DNA of 64,000 nucleotides, taken from assembly GCF_004376845.1 (NCBI RefSeq), contig NZ_SNUW01000009.1, forward strand, positions 1-64,000, read 5' to 3'. The position numbers were made by a program, and so were the translations under genes. The notes under the pieces are model-generated. The model made no database searches, was not told the origin of the DNA, and was given only the letters and a program-made list of their open reading frames with translations. This document shows positions 1 through 10,027 of this stretch, piece after piece (positions within the stretch are counted from its first letter, which is position 1; every line of letters begins with the position of its first letter). The stretch is from Psychromonas algarum (lineage in GTDB: Bacteria > Pseudomonadota > Gammaproteobacteria > Enterobacterales > Psychromonadaceae).

Positions 1-1
1 T

Positions 2-3000
2 AGCGCGACGTACACGGCGACGGGGACACTGCCGGCGGGCTTTACCTTACATGCTGATGGTAGCTACACATTAGATGCCAGTCATCAAGCGTATCAGCAC
101 TTAGAGGCGGGCCATAGCGAAGACATTACCATTCCCGTGACAGTGACCGATGGTGCAGGCGGGATAGACACACAAACCTTGACCATCACTTTAACGGGTA
201 CTAATGATGCACCGATAGTGACTCAACCTGTTGTTGCCCAAACCGCGACGGAAGATACGGGCTTTAGTTTTGCACTGCCGTCGGATACCTTTAATGATGT
301 GGATAATGGTGATCACTTAACGTTATCAGCGACAGGGTTACCAAGTTGGCTGCATTTTGATGCGGCAACGGGGATCTTTAGTGGCACACCAAGCAATGCC
401 GATGTGGGTAAGCTCCCGATTACGGTTACTGCGACGGATAGCCACGGTGCACAAGTCAGTACCAGTTTTGCTCTGACGGTCAATAATACTAATGATGCGC
501 CGGTGTTAACGCCCCTATCGACAGTGGCGGTCACTGAAGATGGTGCTCATGCGAGTGGACAATTGCAATCAACGGACCCAGATGTGGGCGATGCTCAACA
601 TTTAACGTATTCCGTTGCGAATTCTGTTGATGGTTTTACGTTAAACAGTGACGGCACTTGGGATTTTGATCCTAGCCATGCTGCGTATCAACATATTGCC
701 GCCGGTATTTCAGAAACGGTATCAATTCCTGTTATGGTCAGTGATGGACATGGCGGAACCGATACTCAACAGTTAGTCATTAATATTACCGGCACCAATG
801 ATAATCCGGTGGTGAGCTCAACAATGGTTGATGGTGGTCATGGTTTTGATGAAGATACAAGGCTTACTTCACTATCTTTAGTGAGAGGGCAGTTGACAGC
901 GACGGATGTGGATACTGGTGATGCTCTTAAATGGGAAATCATAGCAACACATTCTGATCCAAATAAAGGTGAGTACGGGCATATTGCTTTATCTCCGTCA
1001 GGGCAATGGGTATATCGTATTGGTAGTACTGATGCGGCAGCATTATCGGAAGGTGAGCAGGCAACGGAAACCTTCCATTTTAAAGTAAGCGATGGTCATG
1101 GTGGAAGCACAACACAAACACTAACGATCCATATTACGGGGGTTAATAATGCTCCAATCGTTGTTAGCCATAGCCAGGGGGTTCTGCCGATTGCTGAGCA
1201 AACGACGAATCAAGATTCGCCGTTCACTTTCACTTTGCCGGCAGACACATTCATTGATGTCGATCATGGCGATCACTTAACGCTTTCTGCAACAGGCATG
1301 CCAAGCTGGCTTCATTTTGATGCGGCAACGGGCACTTTTAGTGGCACGCCAACCAATTCAGATGTTGCTGGTAAACTTCCGATTACGGTTACCGCAACCG
1401 ATAGTTATGGTGCGCACGTAGAGGCAAGTTTTGCTTTGACGGTTAACAATATCAATGATGCTCCGATTATATCTCCAATATCTATAGTGACCGTTACAGA
1501 GGATGGTGCCCATGCGAGTGGGCAATTGCAAGCAACGGACCCAGATGTGGGCGATGCTCAACATTTAATGTATTCGGTTGCGAATGCTGTTGATGGTTTT
1601 ACGTTAAATAATGACGGCACTTGGGATTTTGACCCTAGCCATGCTGCTTATCAACATATTGCAGCAGGTGTTTCCGAAAGCGTGTCTATTCCAGTGACGG
1701 TGAGTGATGGGCATGGTGGAACCGATACTCAGCAGCTAGTCATTAATATCACCGGCACTAATGATGCGCCGGTTATCACTCCGGGTGGAGATATTGAAAA
1801 CACGCTATTAGTGTCTAGGTTTCAGCAATCTGTTCTGATTCAAGGACAATTAGTGGCGACAGATATTGACACTAATGATCAACCTAAATGGGAAATAGTG
1901 AATCCAACAGGATCCCACAACCCAGGCTCTACTGGTTATGGTACTTTTATTATCAGTGATGATGGGCGATGGTTTTTCCGTGGAGGCGGTAGCGGAGGTC
2001 TAGCTAGATCATTAGCAGAGCATGAGACGGTTGATTTACCTTTTACTGTTCAAGCTTCAGATGGTCACGGTGGTGTGGTGCAACAAGTGGTCACGGTTCA
2101 TGTTGTCGGTACCAATGATGCGCCAACGATCACGCATACGGTTACCGCCCAAAGTGCCACGGAAGATACGGCCTTTAGTTTTGCACTGCCATCGGATACT
2201 TTTAACGATTTGGATAATGGTGATCACTTAACGCTGTCAGCGACAGGGTTACCAAGTTGGCTGCATTTTGATGCGGCAACGGGCACCTTTAGTGGCACAC
2301 CAAGCAATGCCGATGTGGGCAAACTCCCGATTACCGTTACCGCGACGGACAGTCAGGGGGCACGGGTTAGCACCAGCTTTGCGCTAACAGTGGATAATAC
2401 CAATGATGCGCCAACATTAACTATCACTCAAACGACACATATTACGGGCACACTTGTCGGTTCAGATGTGGATGTGGGTGATGTATTGACATACTCTTCA
2501 CCCAACGGGGTTGTTGATAGTACCGCACATACCACCGTTGTACATGGCCAATTTGGGGATTTAACCATAGATACAATGGGGGGGGCTTACACTTATGCCC
2601 CTCATAGTAGTGCGGTGGGCATGGCATTCGATCCTGCAACGGGTATTTATTCTGGGCATGAAGTTTTTGAAGTGGTCGTGACGGATTCTAGTGGCGCGGC
2701 GGTGAGTCAGTTCATTCAATTTGACCCAACGGCAACGGTGACAGCGGCGACTACATCAGGTAATCCCCCCGTAGTGGTTGCACAAGTACCGACTTCGCCA
2801 ACTGTAACGTATTATGCAATGCCAACATTACCAACGATTACGCCACCTACCAATGCGGTGACGATATCACTCGATCCTGCAAGTAACAGCGGGGATAAAA
2901 CTGATTTAATTACCAGTGATACCACGCCAACGATTACAGGACATACTGATATACCGTTCTCGGTGGTGGAAATTAAAGATGGCACAACAGTGGTTGCGAC

Positions 3001-6000
3001 CACAACCAGTGATGTAAATGGAGACTATTCAGTCACTACATCTGCATTAAGTGGTAGCAATAGCGGTGATGCGCATTCGTTGACGGCAACGGCGACAGCA
3101 CCTTCAGCGACAACTGGGGTTGATTCTTCTGGCATGGTTGTGACAGTGGATACGGGCATTACCGCCCCAACGGTTGATTTAGTTGATGCTAGTGATTCGG
3201 GTAGTAACCATAGTGATAACTTAACGAACGACACGACACCAACCTTCACTTTAACAGGGGTTGATTCTGATGTGACACAAGTTGAAGTGTTTGATGGCTC
3301 TACCTCATTAGGCATGGCAACTAAAGTATCGGGTAGCACTTGGACGTTAACTACGGATGCTGCGCATGAATTGACTGCAAATGGTCACCATGACATCACC
3401 GCGGTGGTAACCGATACGCAGGGTAATAGTGTTACTTCCTCACCTTTAACAATTAGCTTAGACACAGATCGTCCAATGCCTCCGTTGATGTTTGATCAGA
3501 TTACTTCTGATAATGTGATTAATGCCGCAGAATCCACCGGTACTGTTGCGGTTACAGGTCGTGTTGGAGGTGTGCTTGGCCAAGACTTTGTTTCAGGAGA
3601 CTTGATGACAATTCACTTAGGTGGTAAAGATTATCAAGGCTCGGTGGACTCGAGTGGTGCATTTAGTATTGATATCCCTGGCAGTGAGTTAGCGGCAAAT
3701 CATGCATACAGTGCGAGTTTCGCTGCACATGATAATGCAGGCAATGCTAGTAGTGTTAATAGAGTAAGTACGAGTTACGCGGTAGATACTGATGCTACGA
3801 CTGCTTCAGATACCGATACCGCCACTGAGGACCAAGCGGCAGGAGTTACTCATGGCAATGTATTAACCAATGATGATCAAGGGTTAACGGTCACTAATAC
3901 GGGCGATAAAATTGGCACTTACGGTACTTTGCACTTGCAAGCAGATGGTTCGTATACCTTTGATTTAAATAATAATCATCCAGCAGTACAAGGAATACCT
4001 GCAGGTCAAACGGTGACTGACTCGTATACTTATGAAGTCACCGATGCTGCTGGTAATACTGCGCAACAAACTTTAACCATTACCATTACCGGTACTAATG
4101 ATATCCCTATTTTTGCTGCGATACCGTCGGTTTCAGTTACTGAAGATGCAGCCAAGGTCACTGGGCAGCTACAGGCTAATGATTTTGATGCAGGAGCTAA
4201 CCAGCATTTAACTTATACAGCATCACAACAGGTAGATGGCTTTACATTAAATGCCGATGGATCATGGAGTTTTGACCCGAGTCATGCTAGTTATCAGCAT
4301 TTAGCAAAAGGCGTATCAGAAACTATTTCTATACCTGTATCGGTAACGGATGGAGAGGGTGGCACGAGTCATAGTACATTAACCATTGACATTACGGGAG
4401 CGAATGACAGTCCATACTTGATTGGTACAGTCACTCGTAATGTAGATGAAGGTGGCCATCTGATTTCTAGTCATCTACTTGCTAATGATATTGATGATGG
4501 TGATACCATTGATGCCATTACTTTCTCGTTAGACCCAGCGCAGCCTCCGGTCGCTGGTTTTACACTTAACCCTACTGATGGATCATATACATTTGATCCT
4601 TCAGATCCAGCTTATAATTATTTAGCGGCAGGTGAGAAACTGGATATTGTTATACCTATTACTTGTACAGGTTCTTCTGGGGAAAGTAGTACACAAACGC
4701 ATGCGATTACCTTCCATCTGACTGGAACTAATGATGCTCCAACCGTTCAGCATGATAGTGTAAAAATAACGGCACCTGAAGGAACTACACCAATTGTATT
4801 AACAGCTGATAATTTTGGTAATCCAATAGATGTTGACACGACAGATACTTTATCGGTTGATATTACTGATACTCATGAAGGAACTATACAGCTGGATGCT
4901 CATGCTGTTAGCAAAGTTTCTCTGGCTGATATTCAGGCTGGAAAGGTAACCTTTAAAGGTGCTGCGCATACAGCATCAACAGATTCGGCTAATTTTACTT
5001 ATAAAATTGATGATGGCCATGATGTGAGTACTGTACATCAAACTGCTGTTCACATTGATGCACATGCAGATGGGGTTACGTTAACGGGTACTACTGCTCT
5101 AACAGCCGGTAGTCAGTCTGGGCATACAGAAACGATTGTGCACGTTGATGGTAACGCGCTACATATTACAAATAACCCCGATGGTAGTTTCAGTGTGCAG
5201 GGTAGTATTGATTTACATAAGATTAATCAAGGTGAACATTTAGGTACATTAGACCTCCAAGGTTTTCATCCATATCTATTTTTACCTGGTTCGGCTTCCG
5301 ATTATCATTTTGGTAATGGGTTAAGTAAAATGAATAACAAGTATACTGGCCAATATATGGATAATGTAAAGGACATCAGCAGTACTACTCATGATATAGA
5401 CATTGACCGTGCCGATGGTATAAAAGGCATGCTCTTTGCCAATGGTGATGTTCTGGGATTCAAAAAGAATAGTGATGATCATCCCAAAATTATGCATGCA
5501 GCAGCTAAGAACGTACATACTGTTCCTGGCAGCCACGAATATGATCTTAATTTACAGGTAAACCTTGATGACCAAGATGGTAGTGAACATTATGTTGTGG
5601 ACATTGCACATCATGATGGTGTTGAACTATTTGATGCTCAAGGTCAGCAGGTACAAGAGAAAGCTAATCATGGTGGTTGGGAGTTAACAGAAGCACAAAT
5701 AGCAGGAGCTAAAGCGCAGGTATCAGATACTTTGCATGGCGATATTAAGCTTGAGATTAAGGTTATCACAACAGAAAACCAAGGTGGTGCACATAATCAT
5801 GCTTCTACCGATTTAACGCTACATATGCCATTACCTCCAGTAACAACGCATATAGCCGGTCAGGGAGTTGGTGGTAGCCAAGCGCTTCAGTTAGCGACTG
5901 CTGAAGAGATTAAGAATCATGGGGGCTCCGTTGATACACCGTTGACGCCTGCACAATTAGGGTTGACTTCTCATGATGATCTTACCACTAAAATTATATT

Positions 6001-6844
6001 TACTAAGGTGCCTGCGATTCATAACGGCCATCAAAATGGGGCTCAACTTGTCCTTTTAAATAATGGAGGAGAGACTTTTATTGATGGTGGTGGTAAGCAG
6101 TCTGTTACTTATGATGATGTGTTGCATGGACGCTTAGTTTATCGTCAACTTGATACTACTGAACATGACCTTAAATTTAAGATTGAAGGAGATTCACATG
6201 AATATAGTGTTCAGCTAAGTAAATCGAGCCACGATGCCCCAGACACTACGGACACATCAACGTTTACAGCAACGGTAGATCCTGCTGATGCCCCTGTTGT
6301 GGATCATACTGCGGTAGCTACTCACGTGGAAATGAGTGATGCAGCTAGCTTGTATATGGCGCATACACCAGGTCAGGTTGATGATTCTGCTAATAACCAT
6401 GATGCTGTTGATCATACTTTAGTGGCTAAAACGGCTACGAATCACCAAGCGTTCTATCCTGAAGCTAGTGATGTGTCCGCACAAGGTAATACAAATTTAT
6501 CGGATGCGGTGCATGATTATTTACAGTTAGCCGGTGTGGATGTGAATAAGGTCAATGTAGAGCATACAACGGTTGTGGATGATCAGTTACACATGGATAA
6601 TTCGTTTAGTCATAATCCATTAGCTGATGATGTGAGTGACGTCTTAAACCATGGTTTAGCGGCACATGATGGGCATGATGCTTTTGTTAATTTATTATCT
6701 GATGATGATCATGATAAATTAGGTAAGCACCCTCTTGATCACGATGTTAAACATGATCTTGATACAACGGATATTACACATCATGATGATAAGTTGGCGG
6801 ATGCCTTACAACATAGCAATTTAGGCGATCAACATAATACTTAA
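2..6844 (+). CDS. Giant VCBS/cadherin-like repeat protein (adhesin-type), 5' end outside window
   Basis: The frame is open from base 2, giving 2280 residues without the true N-terminus. The protein is built of extracellular beta-sandwich repeats. He_PIG/cadherin-like modules carry PSWLHFDAATG and SGTPSNADV motifs (about 250-500, 1210-1460 and 2160-2412). VCBS modules contain DPSHAAYQH and end in ITGTNDAP-type linkers. Two bacterial Ig-like modules lie at about 2850-3465 and further VCBS-type repeats at about 3800-4740. The last 200 residues are rich in His and Asp and are not repetitive. Such proteins are normally exported by type I secretion and act in adhesion or biofilm formation. I see no RTX nonapeptide array (GGxGxDxxx), so the secretion route is inferred. 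The first 2.4 kb looks more GC-rich than the surrounding genome. Confidence 0.85.
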   Translation, partial: SATYTATGTLPAGFTLHADGSYTLDASHQAYQHLEAGHSEDITIPVTVTDGAGGIDTQTLTITLTGTNDAPIVTQPVVAQTATEDTGFSFALPSDTFNDVDNGDHLTLSATGLPSWLHFDAATGIFSGTPSNADVGKLPITVTATDSHGAQVSTSFALTVNNTNDAPVLTPLSTVAVTEDGAHASGQLQSTDPDVGDAQHLTYSVANSVDGFTLNSDGTWDFDPSHAAYQHIAAGISETVSIPVMVSDGHGGTDTQQLVINITGTNDNPVVSSTMVDGGHGFDEDTRLTSLSLVRGQLTATDVDTGDALKWEIIATHSDPNKGEYGHIALSPSGQWVYRIGSTDAAALSEGEQATETFHFKVSDGHGGSTTQTLTIHITGVNNAPIVVSHSQGVLPIAEQTTNQDSPFTFTLPADTFIDVDHGDHLTLSATGMPSWLHFDAATGTFSGTPTNSDVAGKLPITVTATDSYGAHVEASFALTVNNINDAPIISPISIVTVTEDGAHASGQLQATDPDVGDAQHLMYSVANAVDGFTLNNDGTWDFDPSHAAYQHIAAGVSESVSIPVTVSDGHGGTDTQQLVINITGTNDAPVITPGGDIENTLLVSRFQQSVLIQGQLVATDIDTNDQPKWEIVNPTGSHNPGSTGYGTFIISDDGRWFFRGGGSGGLARSLAEHETVDLPFTVQASDGHGGVVQQVVTVHVVGTNDAPTITHTVTAQSATEDTAFSFALPSDTFNDLDNGDHLTLSATGLPSWLHFDAATGTFSGTPSNADVGKLPITVTATDSQGARVSTSFALTVDNTNDAPTLTITQTTHITGTLVGSDVDVGDVLTYSSPNGVVDSTAHTTVVHGQFGDLTIDTMGGAYTYAPHSSAVGMAFDPATGIYSGHEVFEVVVTDSSGAAVSQFIQFDPTATVTAATTSGNPPVVVAQVPTSPTVTYYAMPTLPTITPPTNAVTISLDPASNSGDKTDLITSDTTPTITGHTDIPFSVVEIKDGTTVVATTTSDVNGDYSVTTSALSGSNSGDAHSLTATATAPSATTGVDSSGMVVTVDTGITAPTVDLVDASDSGSNHSDNLTNDTTPTFTLTGVDSDVTQVEVFDGSTSLGMATKVSGSTWTLTTDAAHELTANGHHDITAVVTDTQGNSVTSSPLTISLDTDRPMPPLMFDQITSDNVINAAESTGTVAVTGRVGGVLGQDFVSGDLMTIHLGGKDYQGSVDSSGAFSIDIPGSELAANHAYSASFAAHDNAGNASSVNRVSTSYAVDTDATTASDTDTATEDQAAGVTHGNVLTNDDQGLTVTNTGDKIGTYGTLHLQADGSYTFDLNNNHPAVQGIPAGQTVTDSYTYEVTDAAGNTAQQTLTITITGTNDIPIFAAIPSVSVTEDAAKVTGQLQANDFDAGANQHLTYTASQQVDGFTLNADGSWSFDPSHASYQHLAKGVSETISIPVSVTDGEGGTSHSTLTIDITGANDSPYLIGTVTRNVDEGGHLISSHLLANDIDDGDTIDAITFSLDPAQPPVAGFTLNPTDGSYTFDPSDPAYNYLAAGEKLDIVIPITCTGSSGESSTQTHAITFHLTGTNDAPTVQHDSVKITAPEGTTPIVLTADNFGNPIDVDTTDTLSVDITDTHEGTIQLDAHAVSKVSLADIQAGKVTFKGAAHTASTDSANFTYKIDDGHDVSTVHQTAVHIDAHADGVTLTGTTALTAGSQSGHTETIVHVDGNALHITNNPDGSFSVQGSIDLHKINQGEHLGTLDLQGFHPYLFLPGSASDYHFGNGLSKMNNKYTGQYMDNVKDISSTTHDIDIDRADGIKGMLFANGDVLGFKKNSDDHPKIMHAAAKNVHTVPGSHEYDLNLQVNLDDQDGSEHYVVDIAHHDGVELFDAQGQQVQEKANHGGWELTEAQIAGAKAQVSDTLHGDIKLEIKVITTENQGGAHNHASTDLTLHMPLPPVTTHIAGQGVGGSQALQLATAEEIKNHGGSVDTPLTPAQLGLTSHDDLTTKIIFTKVPAIHNGHQNGAQLVLLNNGGETFIDGGGKQSVTYDDVLHGRLVYRQLDTTEHDLKFKIEGDSHEYSVQLSKSSHDAPDTTDTSTFTATVDPADAPVVDHTAVATHVEMSDAASLYMAHTPGQVDDSANNHDAVDHTLVAKTATNHQAFYPEASDVSAQGNTNLSDAVHDYLQLAGVDVNKVNVEHTTVVDDQLHMDNSFSHNPLADDVSDVLNHGLAAHDGHDAFVNLLSDDDHDKLGKHPLDHDVKHDLDTTDITHHDDKLADALQHSNLGDQHNT
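250..2412 (+). repeat. Tandem higher-order repeat (about 960-bp period) inside the adhesin gene
   Basis: A block of three modules is repeated: a He_PIG-like domain, a VCBS domain and a third domain with LVRGQLTATDVDT/LIQGQLVATDIDT. The first block runs from about 250 to 1150 and the second from about 1210 to 2120. A third copy of the first module follows at 2160-2412. The GATCACTTAACG segment occurs at 311, 1271 and 2222. The first and third He_PIG-like modules are nearly identical in DNA over more than 100 bp, which indicates recent duplication or recombination. Confidence 0.8.
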
Positions 6845-6926
6845 ACCATTAGGGGGTGTTGCTGCTTTAAAATGTAGTAATCAACCCTTTTTTTAATCTT
6901 TATGTTTGTTGTATGGATAAGTATAA

Positions 6927-6956
6927 AAAAGGCCATTATGAGAATAATGGCCTTTT
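6927..6956. terminator. Bidirectional rho-independent terminator between convergent genes
   Basis: A perfect 13-bp stem (AAAAGGCCATTAT paired with ATAATGGCCTTTT) encloses a GAGA loop, with an A-run on one side and a T-run on the other. It lies between the end of the repeat protein gene and the end of the leftward methyltransferase gene and can serve both. Confidence 0.9.
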
Positions 6957-7002
6957 ACTTTTTAAGTTTTATTTTTAACTTTTTTAAGTGATGTGATTGA
7001 GT

Positions 7003-8070
7003 TTAAACAGCTTCTAGCTCAAGCAAGGTATGCCCTAACCCAATATTATCAGTACGTTGTGTTACTTTGAATCCCGCTTGTTCTACTATCTGTAGGAAAT
7101 CTTCACTGCGGTAAAAACGACTGTTCCCATTCGCTAAACAGGTAAAATACAGAGAGGTTGCATTTAAACTTAATGTGGCAGCATCGTATTTTTGTGCATC
7201 CCAAAATAGCTCTAAAATGTAAACTTTAGCGTCTAGTTTCATGGCTTTGCGTACACGTTGTAAGATGCTTAAAATTTCCATTGGTGAGAAACAGTCTAAA
7301 AATTGACTCATCCACCATGCGTCTGCGCCAGTAGGCAGTTGTAATGTTTTATCTAACATGTTGGTTGGGTGATTTTTAACTCGGCCTGCAAATCCTGCAT
7401 CAGCAACATTCTTCATCGCAACTTCAATTTGTTGTGGTAGATCGATAATGGTCATTTCTACGTCTTTATCGTAATTTACACATTGAAGTGACCATTTACC
7501 TGTATTACCGCCGACATCAAAAATACGTTTTGGTTTATGGGCAAACACTTTTTCTAATAATAATGGGAATGAACGATCAGAATAGAAATGATCAAATTCA
7601 AACCAGCTTTTTTTAGCTTGTTCAGGTAATCGAGAAAGTCCTTCGTATATTGTTGGCCAATCACCTAATTCTTTTAATCCTGCTGGAGTGCCCTCTTTAA
7701 TGGCTTCGGTTAAATGCATCATGCCTGCATAACAAACATCGGCGGTAAAATCTAAATTAGCGCGTGTCATGCCATCGTGTAATAAGAAGTAACCTAGTTT
7801 AGCAATAATATAATTTGGACTGTTCCAAGTTACAATGTGAGCGCTTAATGCCATGTCTAATAAGACTTTTACGCCGTATTCAGAGACCCCTGATTGGTTG
7901 CTGATTTGTTGTGCGTTTAAGCCTGTTTGCCCTGCTTTATCAAGTACCGCTAGAATACCTAAATCACGTAATGTACGTGCGGTATGAAATGTAATTGGCG
8001 CGAATGCGAGTTTTTGAGCTTCTGTTTTGGCTTCAAGTGCACTGAATGGGTCTGTTTGAAAGTTAGTCAT
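7003..8070 (-). CDS. SAM-dependent O-methyltransferase of the aryl polyene locus
   Basis: The protein has 355 residues. The N-terminal 100 residues look like the winged-helix dimerisation domain of plant-type O-methyltransferases (ARTLRDLGILAVL, VSEYGVKVLLDMAL). A Rossmann methyltransferase domain follows, with motif I DVGGNTG at residues 185-191 and the acidic IIDLP loop. Aryl polyene pigments carry a methylated aryl head group, and a methyltransferase is a usual member of these clusters, so methylation of the aryl ring or its hydroxyl is the likely role. The gene is transcribed away from the main ape operon across a 443-bp shared upstream region. Assignment to the pathway rests on family and neighbourhood. 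I have not given a letter because naming of this member varies. Confidence 0.8.
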   Translation of the reverse strand: MTNFQTDPFSALEAKTEAQKLAFAPITFHTARTLRDLGILAVLDKAGQTGLNAQQISNQSGVSEYGVKVLLDMALSAHIVTWNSPNYIIAKLGYFLLHDGMTRANLDFTADVCYAGMMHLTEAIKEGTPAGLKELGDWPTIYEGLSRLPEQAKKSWFEFDHFYSDRSFPLLLEKVFAHKPKRIFDVGGNTGKWSLQCVNYDKDVEMTIIDLPQQIEVAMKNVADAGFAGRVKNHPTNMLDKTLQLPTGADAWWMSQFLDCFSPMEILSILQRVRKAMKLDAKVYILELFWDAQKYDAATLSLNATSLYFTCLANGNSRFYRSEDFLQIVEQAGFKVTQRTDNIGLGHTLLELEAV

Positions 8071-8513
8071 TATATTGCTCTACTTTATTTAATTGGCATT
8101 ATTTAAATACAGATGTGTCATCTACTGCTTGGTTTGTTTACAAGCGTATTTGTTATTCAATATAACTTGTTAGAAATCAATAAATCATCTGTTATGGTTG
8201 AACTCAGATTTTATATTGTATAACTTCTGCTGATATATCAAGTAACAAAACGCTGTTTACTCTTTTTACGGGGTGGGGATTTATTTGTTTGAACCAATAA
8301 AAAATTTATTCTACCCTGCTATTTTTATTTATATTGAGATTTATATAGGATAATTGCTTCTCTACTTCGCAAAACAGCACTCTAAATTGGTGCTTAACTT
8401 TAACTAGTTAATGAGTTGTCTGCTGTATGGAACATAGCGGTAAAAAAATACTTTAAGCCAGTAATAAATGATAACATTACTAGGCATTAATTGATTATAA
8501 GCGTGTGTTTTAA
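8071..8513. promoter_or_regulatory. Divergent control region of the aryl polyene locus
   Basis: This gene-free 443-bp AT-rich stretch separates the leftward methyltransferase from the rightward ape operon. It must hold both promoters. Two symmetric elements are visible near the operon: a perfect 12-bp palindrome TTAACTAGTTAA at 8400-8411, and an imperfect inverted repeat at 8457-8485 (GCCAGTAAT and ATTACTaGGC around a 10-bp centre), about 30 bp before the apeC start. They could be operators, but no regulator gene is in the cluster. I could not assign a convincing -35/-10 pair. Confidence 0.45.
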
Positions 8514-9245
8514 ATGAATAATATAAATTTTAATATAGACAACTGGATTGCATTATCCCCGGGTTTAATTACACAAGATGACTGGATTAATTGGTCAAAA
8601 AACGATTGTGCATGGCCTGAAGAATTGTCCGCTGTGCCGGTTGATCTTATTAAGCCTATGATGCGTCGTCGTATGAGCAGTTTAAGCAAACTTGCTTTGC
8701 AAGCTGCCTTACAGGTCTCAGCTGAGCAATCTATTGATTATATTGTTTTTTCTAGTCGTCATGGCGAATTAACACGTACTGTTAAATTAATAGAAGATAT
8801 TATTAAAGGTGAAGATGCTTCGCCAATGGCGTTTTCACAATCGGTTCATAATACGGCTGCGGGTTTATTTACTATCAGCGCAAACCGTGCAACGCCTGTT
8901 ACTTCCCTTGCTGCTGTTGAAAGCACACTGCATCACGCTTTAATCGAAGCGGCTATTTATTTACAAGCACAGCCTTCAAAACGAGTGTTAGTGGTGGATT
9001 TTGATGAGCCGTTGCCAGTGCAATACAAAAAATATGAAGAAGCAGATCAAAAACCTTATCAAGGTTATGCTTTTGCGAGTATTTTAAGTGCGGGTGAGCA
9101 ATATCAATTATCTTGGTGTAAAAACCGTTCAAGTTTCAGCAATTTATTCCCACAAAGTTTCTCTGTGATAGACTTTCTGCTACAAAATAAATCACAACAA
9201 ATTATTAGCGATCAGCGTTTTATGTGGACTTGGAGACATTCATGA
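8514..9245 (+). CDS. apeC: Ketosynthase-like protein, chain-length-factor-type partner (ApeC)
   Basis: This 243-residue protein matches the short beta-ketoacyl-synthase-like subunit that opens aryl polyene operons. It is much shorter than a true ketosynthase (about 400 residues). At the place where a ketosynthase has its active-site cysteine, I see SVHNTAAGLFTIS (residues 110-122) with no Cys. That fits a non-catalytic chain-length-factor role in a heterodimer with the ketosynthase ApeO, as described for Xenorhabdus aryl polyene synthesis. It is the first gene of a rightward operon, and its TGA stop overlaps the next start as ATGA. The symbol follows the E. coli/Xenorhabdus gene order. Confidence 0.8.
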   Translation: MNNINFNIDNWIALSPGLITQDDWINWSKNDCAWPEELSAVPVDLIKPMMRRRMSSLSKLALQAALQVSAEQSIDYIVFSSRHGELTRTVKLIEDIIKGEDASPMAFSQSVHNTAAGLFTISANRATPVTSLAAVESTLHHALIEAAIYLQAQPSKRVLVVDFDEPLPVQYKKYEEADQKPYQGYAFASILSAGEQYQLSWCKNRSSFSNLFPQSFSVIDFLLQNKSQQIISDQRFMWTWRHS

Positions 9246-10009
9246 GTTCATTTGCTCAAAAATTAAATAAACAATGGCGCGTTTTTGCAACAGGTATGTG
9301 TTTTGCTCTTTTTGGCATTGGCGGTTTAATGCTTACGTTTGTTGTTTTTCCTTTGTTGACCTTTTCGATTAAAAATAAAAGTTTAAGAGAGCTTAGAGTT
9401 CAAAAAATTATTCAGACTTCTTTTTACTTTTTCTGCGAAACGATGCGTATTACTGGCGCAATTGATTATAAAATAATTGGTGCTGAAAAATTAAAAGATG
9501 ATCGCGATTGCTTGATTGTTGCTAATCATCCAAGCTTGATTGATTATGTATTAATTACTTCACAATTAAAGCAATGTGACTGTTTGGTGAAAGAAGGTAT
9601 TTGGAAAAATCCATTTATGCGTGGTGTTGTTACTTCAGCTGGGTATATTCCAAATAAAGATCCCGAAACATTGCTTACTAATTGTGAAGAAAGATTAAAA
9701 GCAGGTCATGTGTTACTTGTTTTCCCTGAGGGGACGCGTACCACAAAAGGTGTTCCTTCAACGTTACAACGAGGCGCTGCACAAATTGCAGTGAAAACAG
9801 CATCGGATTTGCGTATTGTTCATATTACGGTTGAGCCCTCATTTTTAACAAAACAAGGCAAGTGGTATCAAGTTCCAGAGACTAAACCGCTTTTCATTGT
9901 TGAAGTTAAAGATAAAGTGGCAATAGATGAATTTATTGATAGTGATGAATCACCTTCACTAACCGTTAGAAAATTAAACAAACACTTAAACAGTGTTCTC
10001 TTTCCATAA
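9242..10009 (+). CDS. apeD: Membrane-associated acyltransferase (PlsC-like, ApeD)
   Basis: The start is placed at 9242 rather than the in-frame ATG at 9224, because 9242 forms an ATGA overlap with apeC and has a GGAG ribosome site just upstream. The 255-residue product has a hydrophobic segment at about residues 15-42, followed by a glycerolipid acyltransferase (LPLAT) domain. That domain has the catalytic NHPSLID motif (His96-x4-Asp101) and the substrate-binding FPEGTR motif (161-166). In aryl polyene clusters this enzyme is thought to act in moving the polyene acyl chain to or from a lipid anchor at the inner membrane. The exact acceptor is not shown by the sequence. Confidence 0.85.
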   Translation: MSSFAQKLNKQWRVFATGMCFALFGIGGLMLTFVVFPLLTFSIKNKSLRELRVQKIIQTSFYFFCETMRITGAIDYKIIGAEKLKDDRDCLIVANHPSLIDYVLITSQLKQCDCLVKEGIWKNPFMRGVVTSAGYIPNKDPETLLTNCEERLKAGHVLLVFPEGTRTTKGVPSTLQRGAAQIAVKTASDLRIVHITVEPSFLTKQGKWYQVPETKPLFIVEVKDKVAIDEFIDSDESPSLTVRKLNKHLNSVLFP

Positions 10010-10027
10010 AAATAGGTAAGAAAATAG

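Noticed and set aside
3025-3339. 104-codon minus-strand frame inside the repeat protein gene
   Set aside because: It is a shadow of the repetitive Thr/Asp/Val-rich coding strand, with no start signal.
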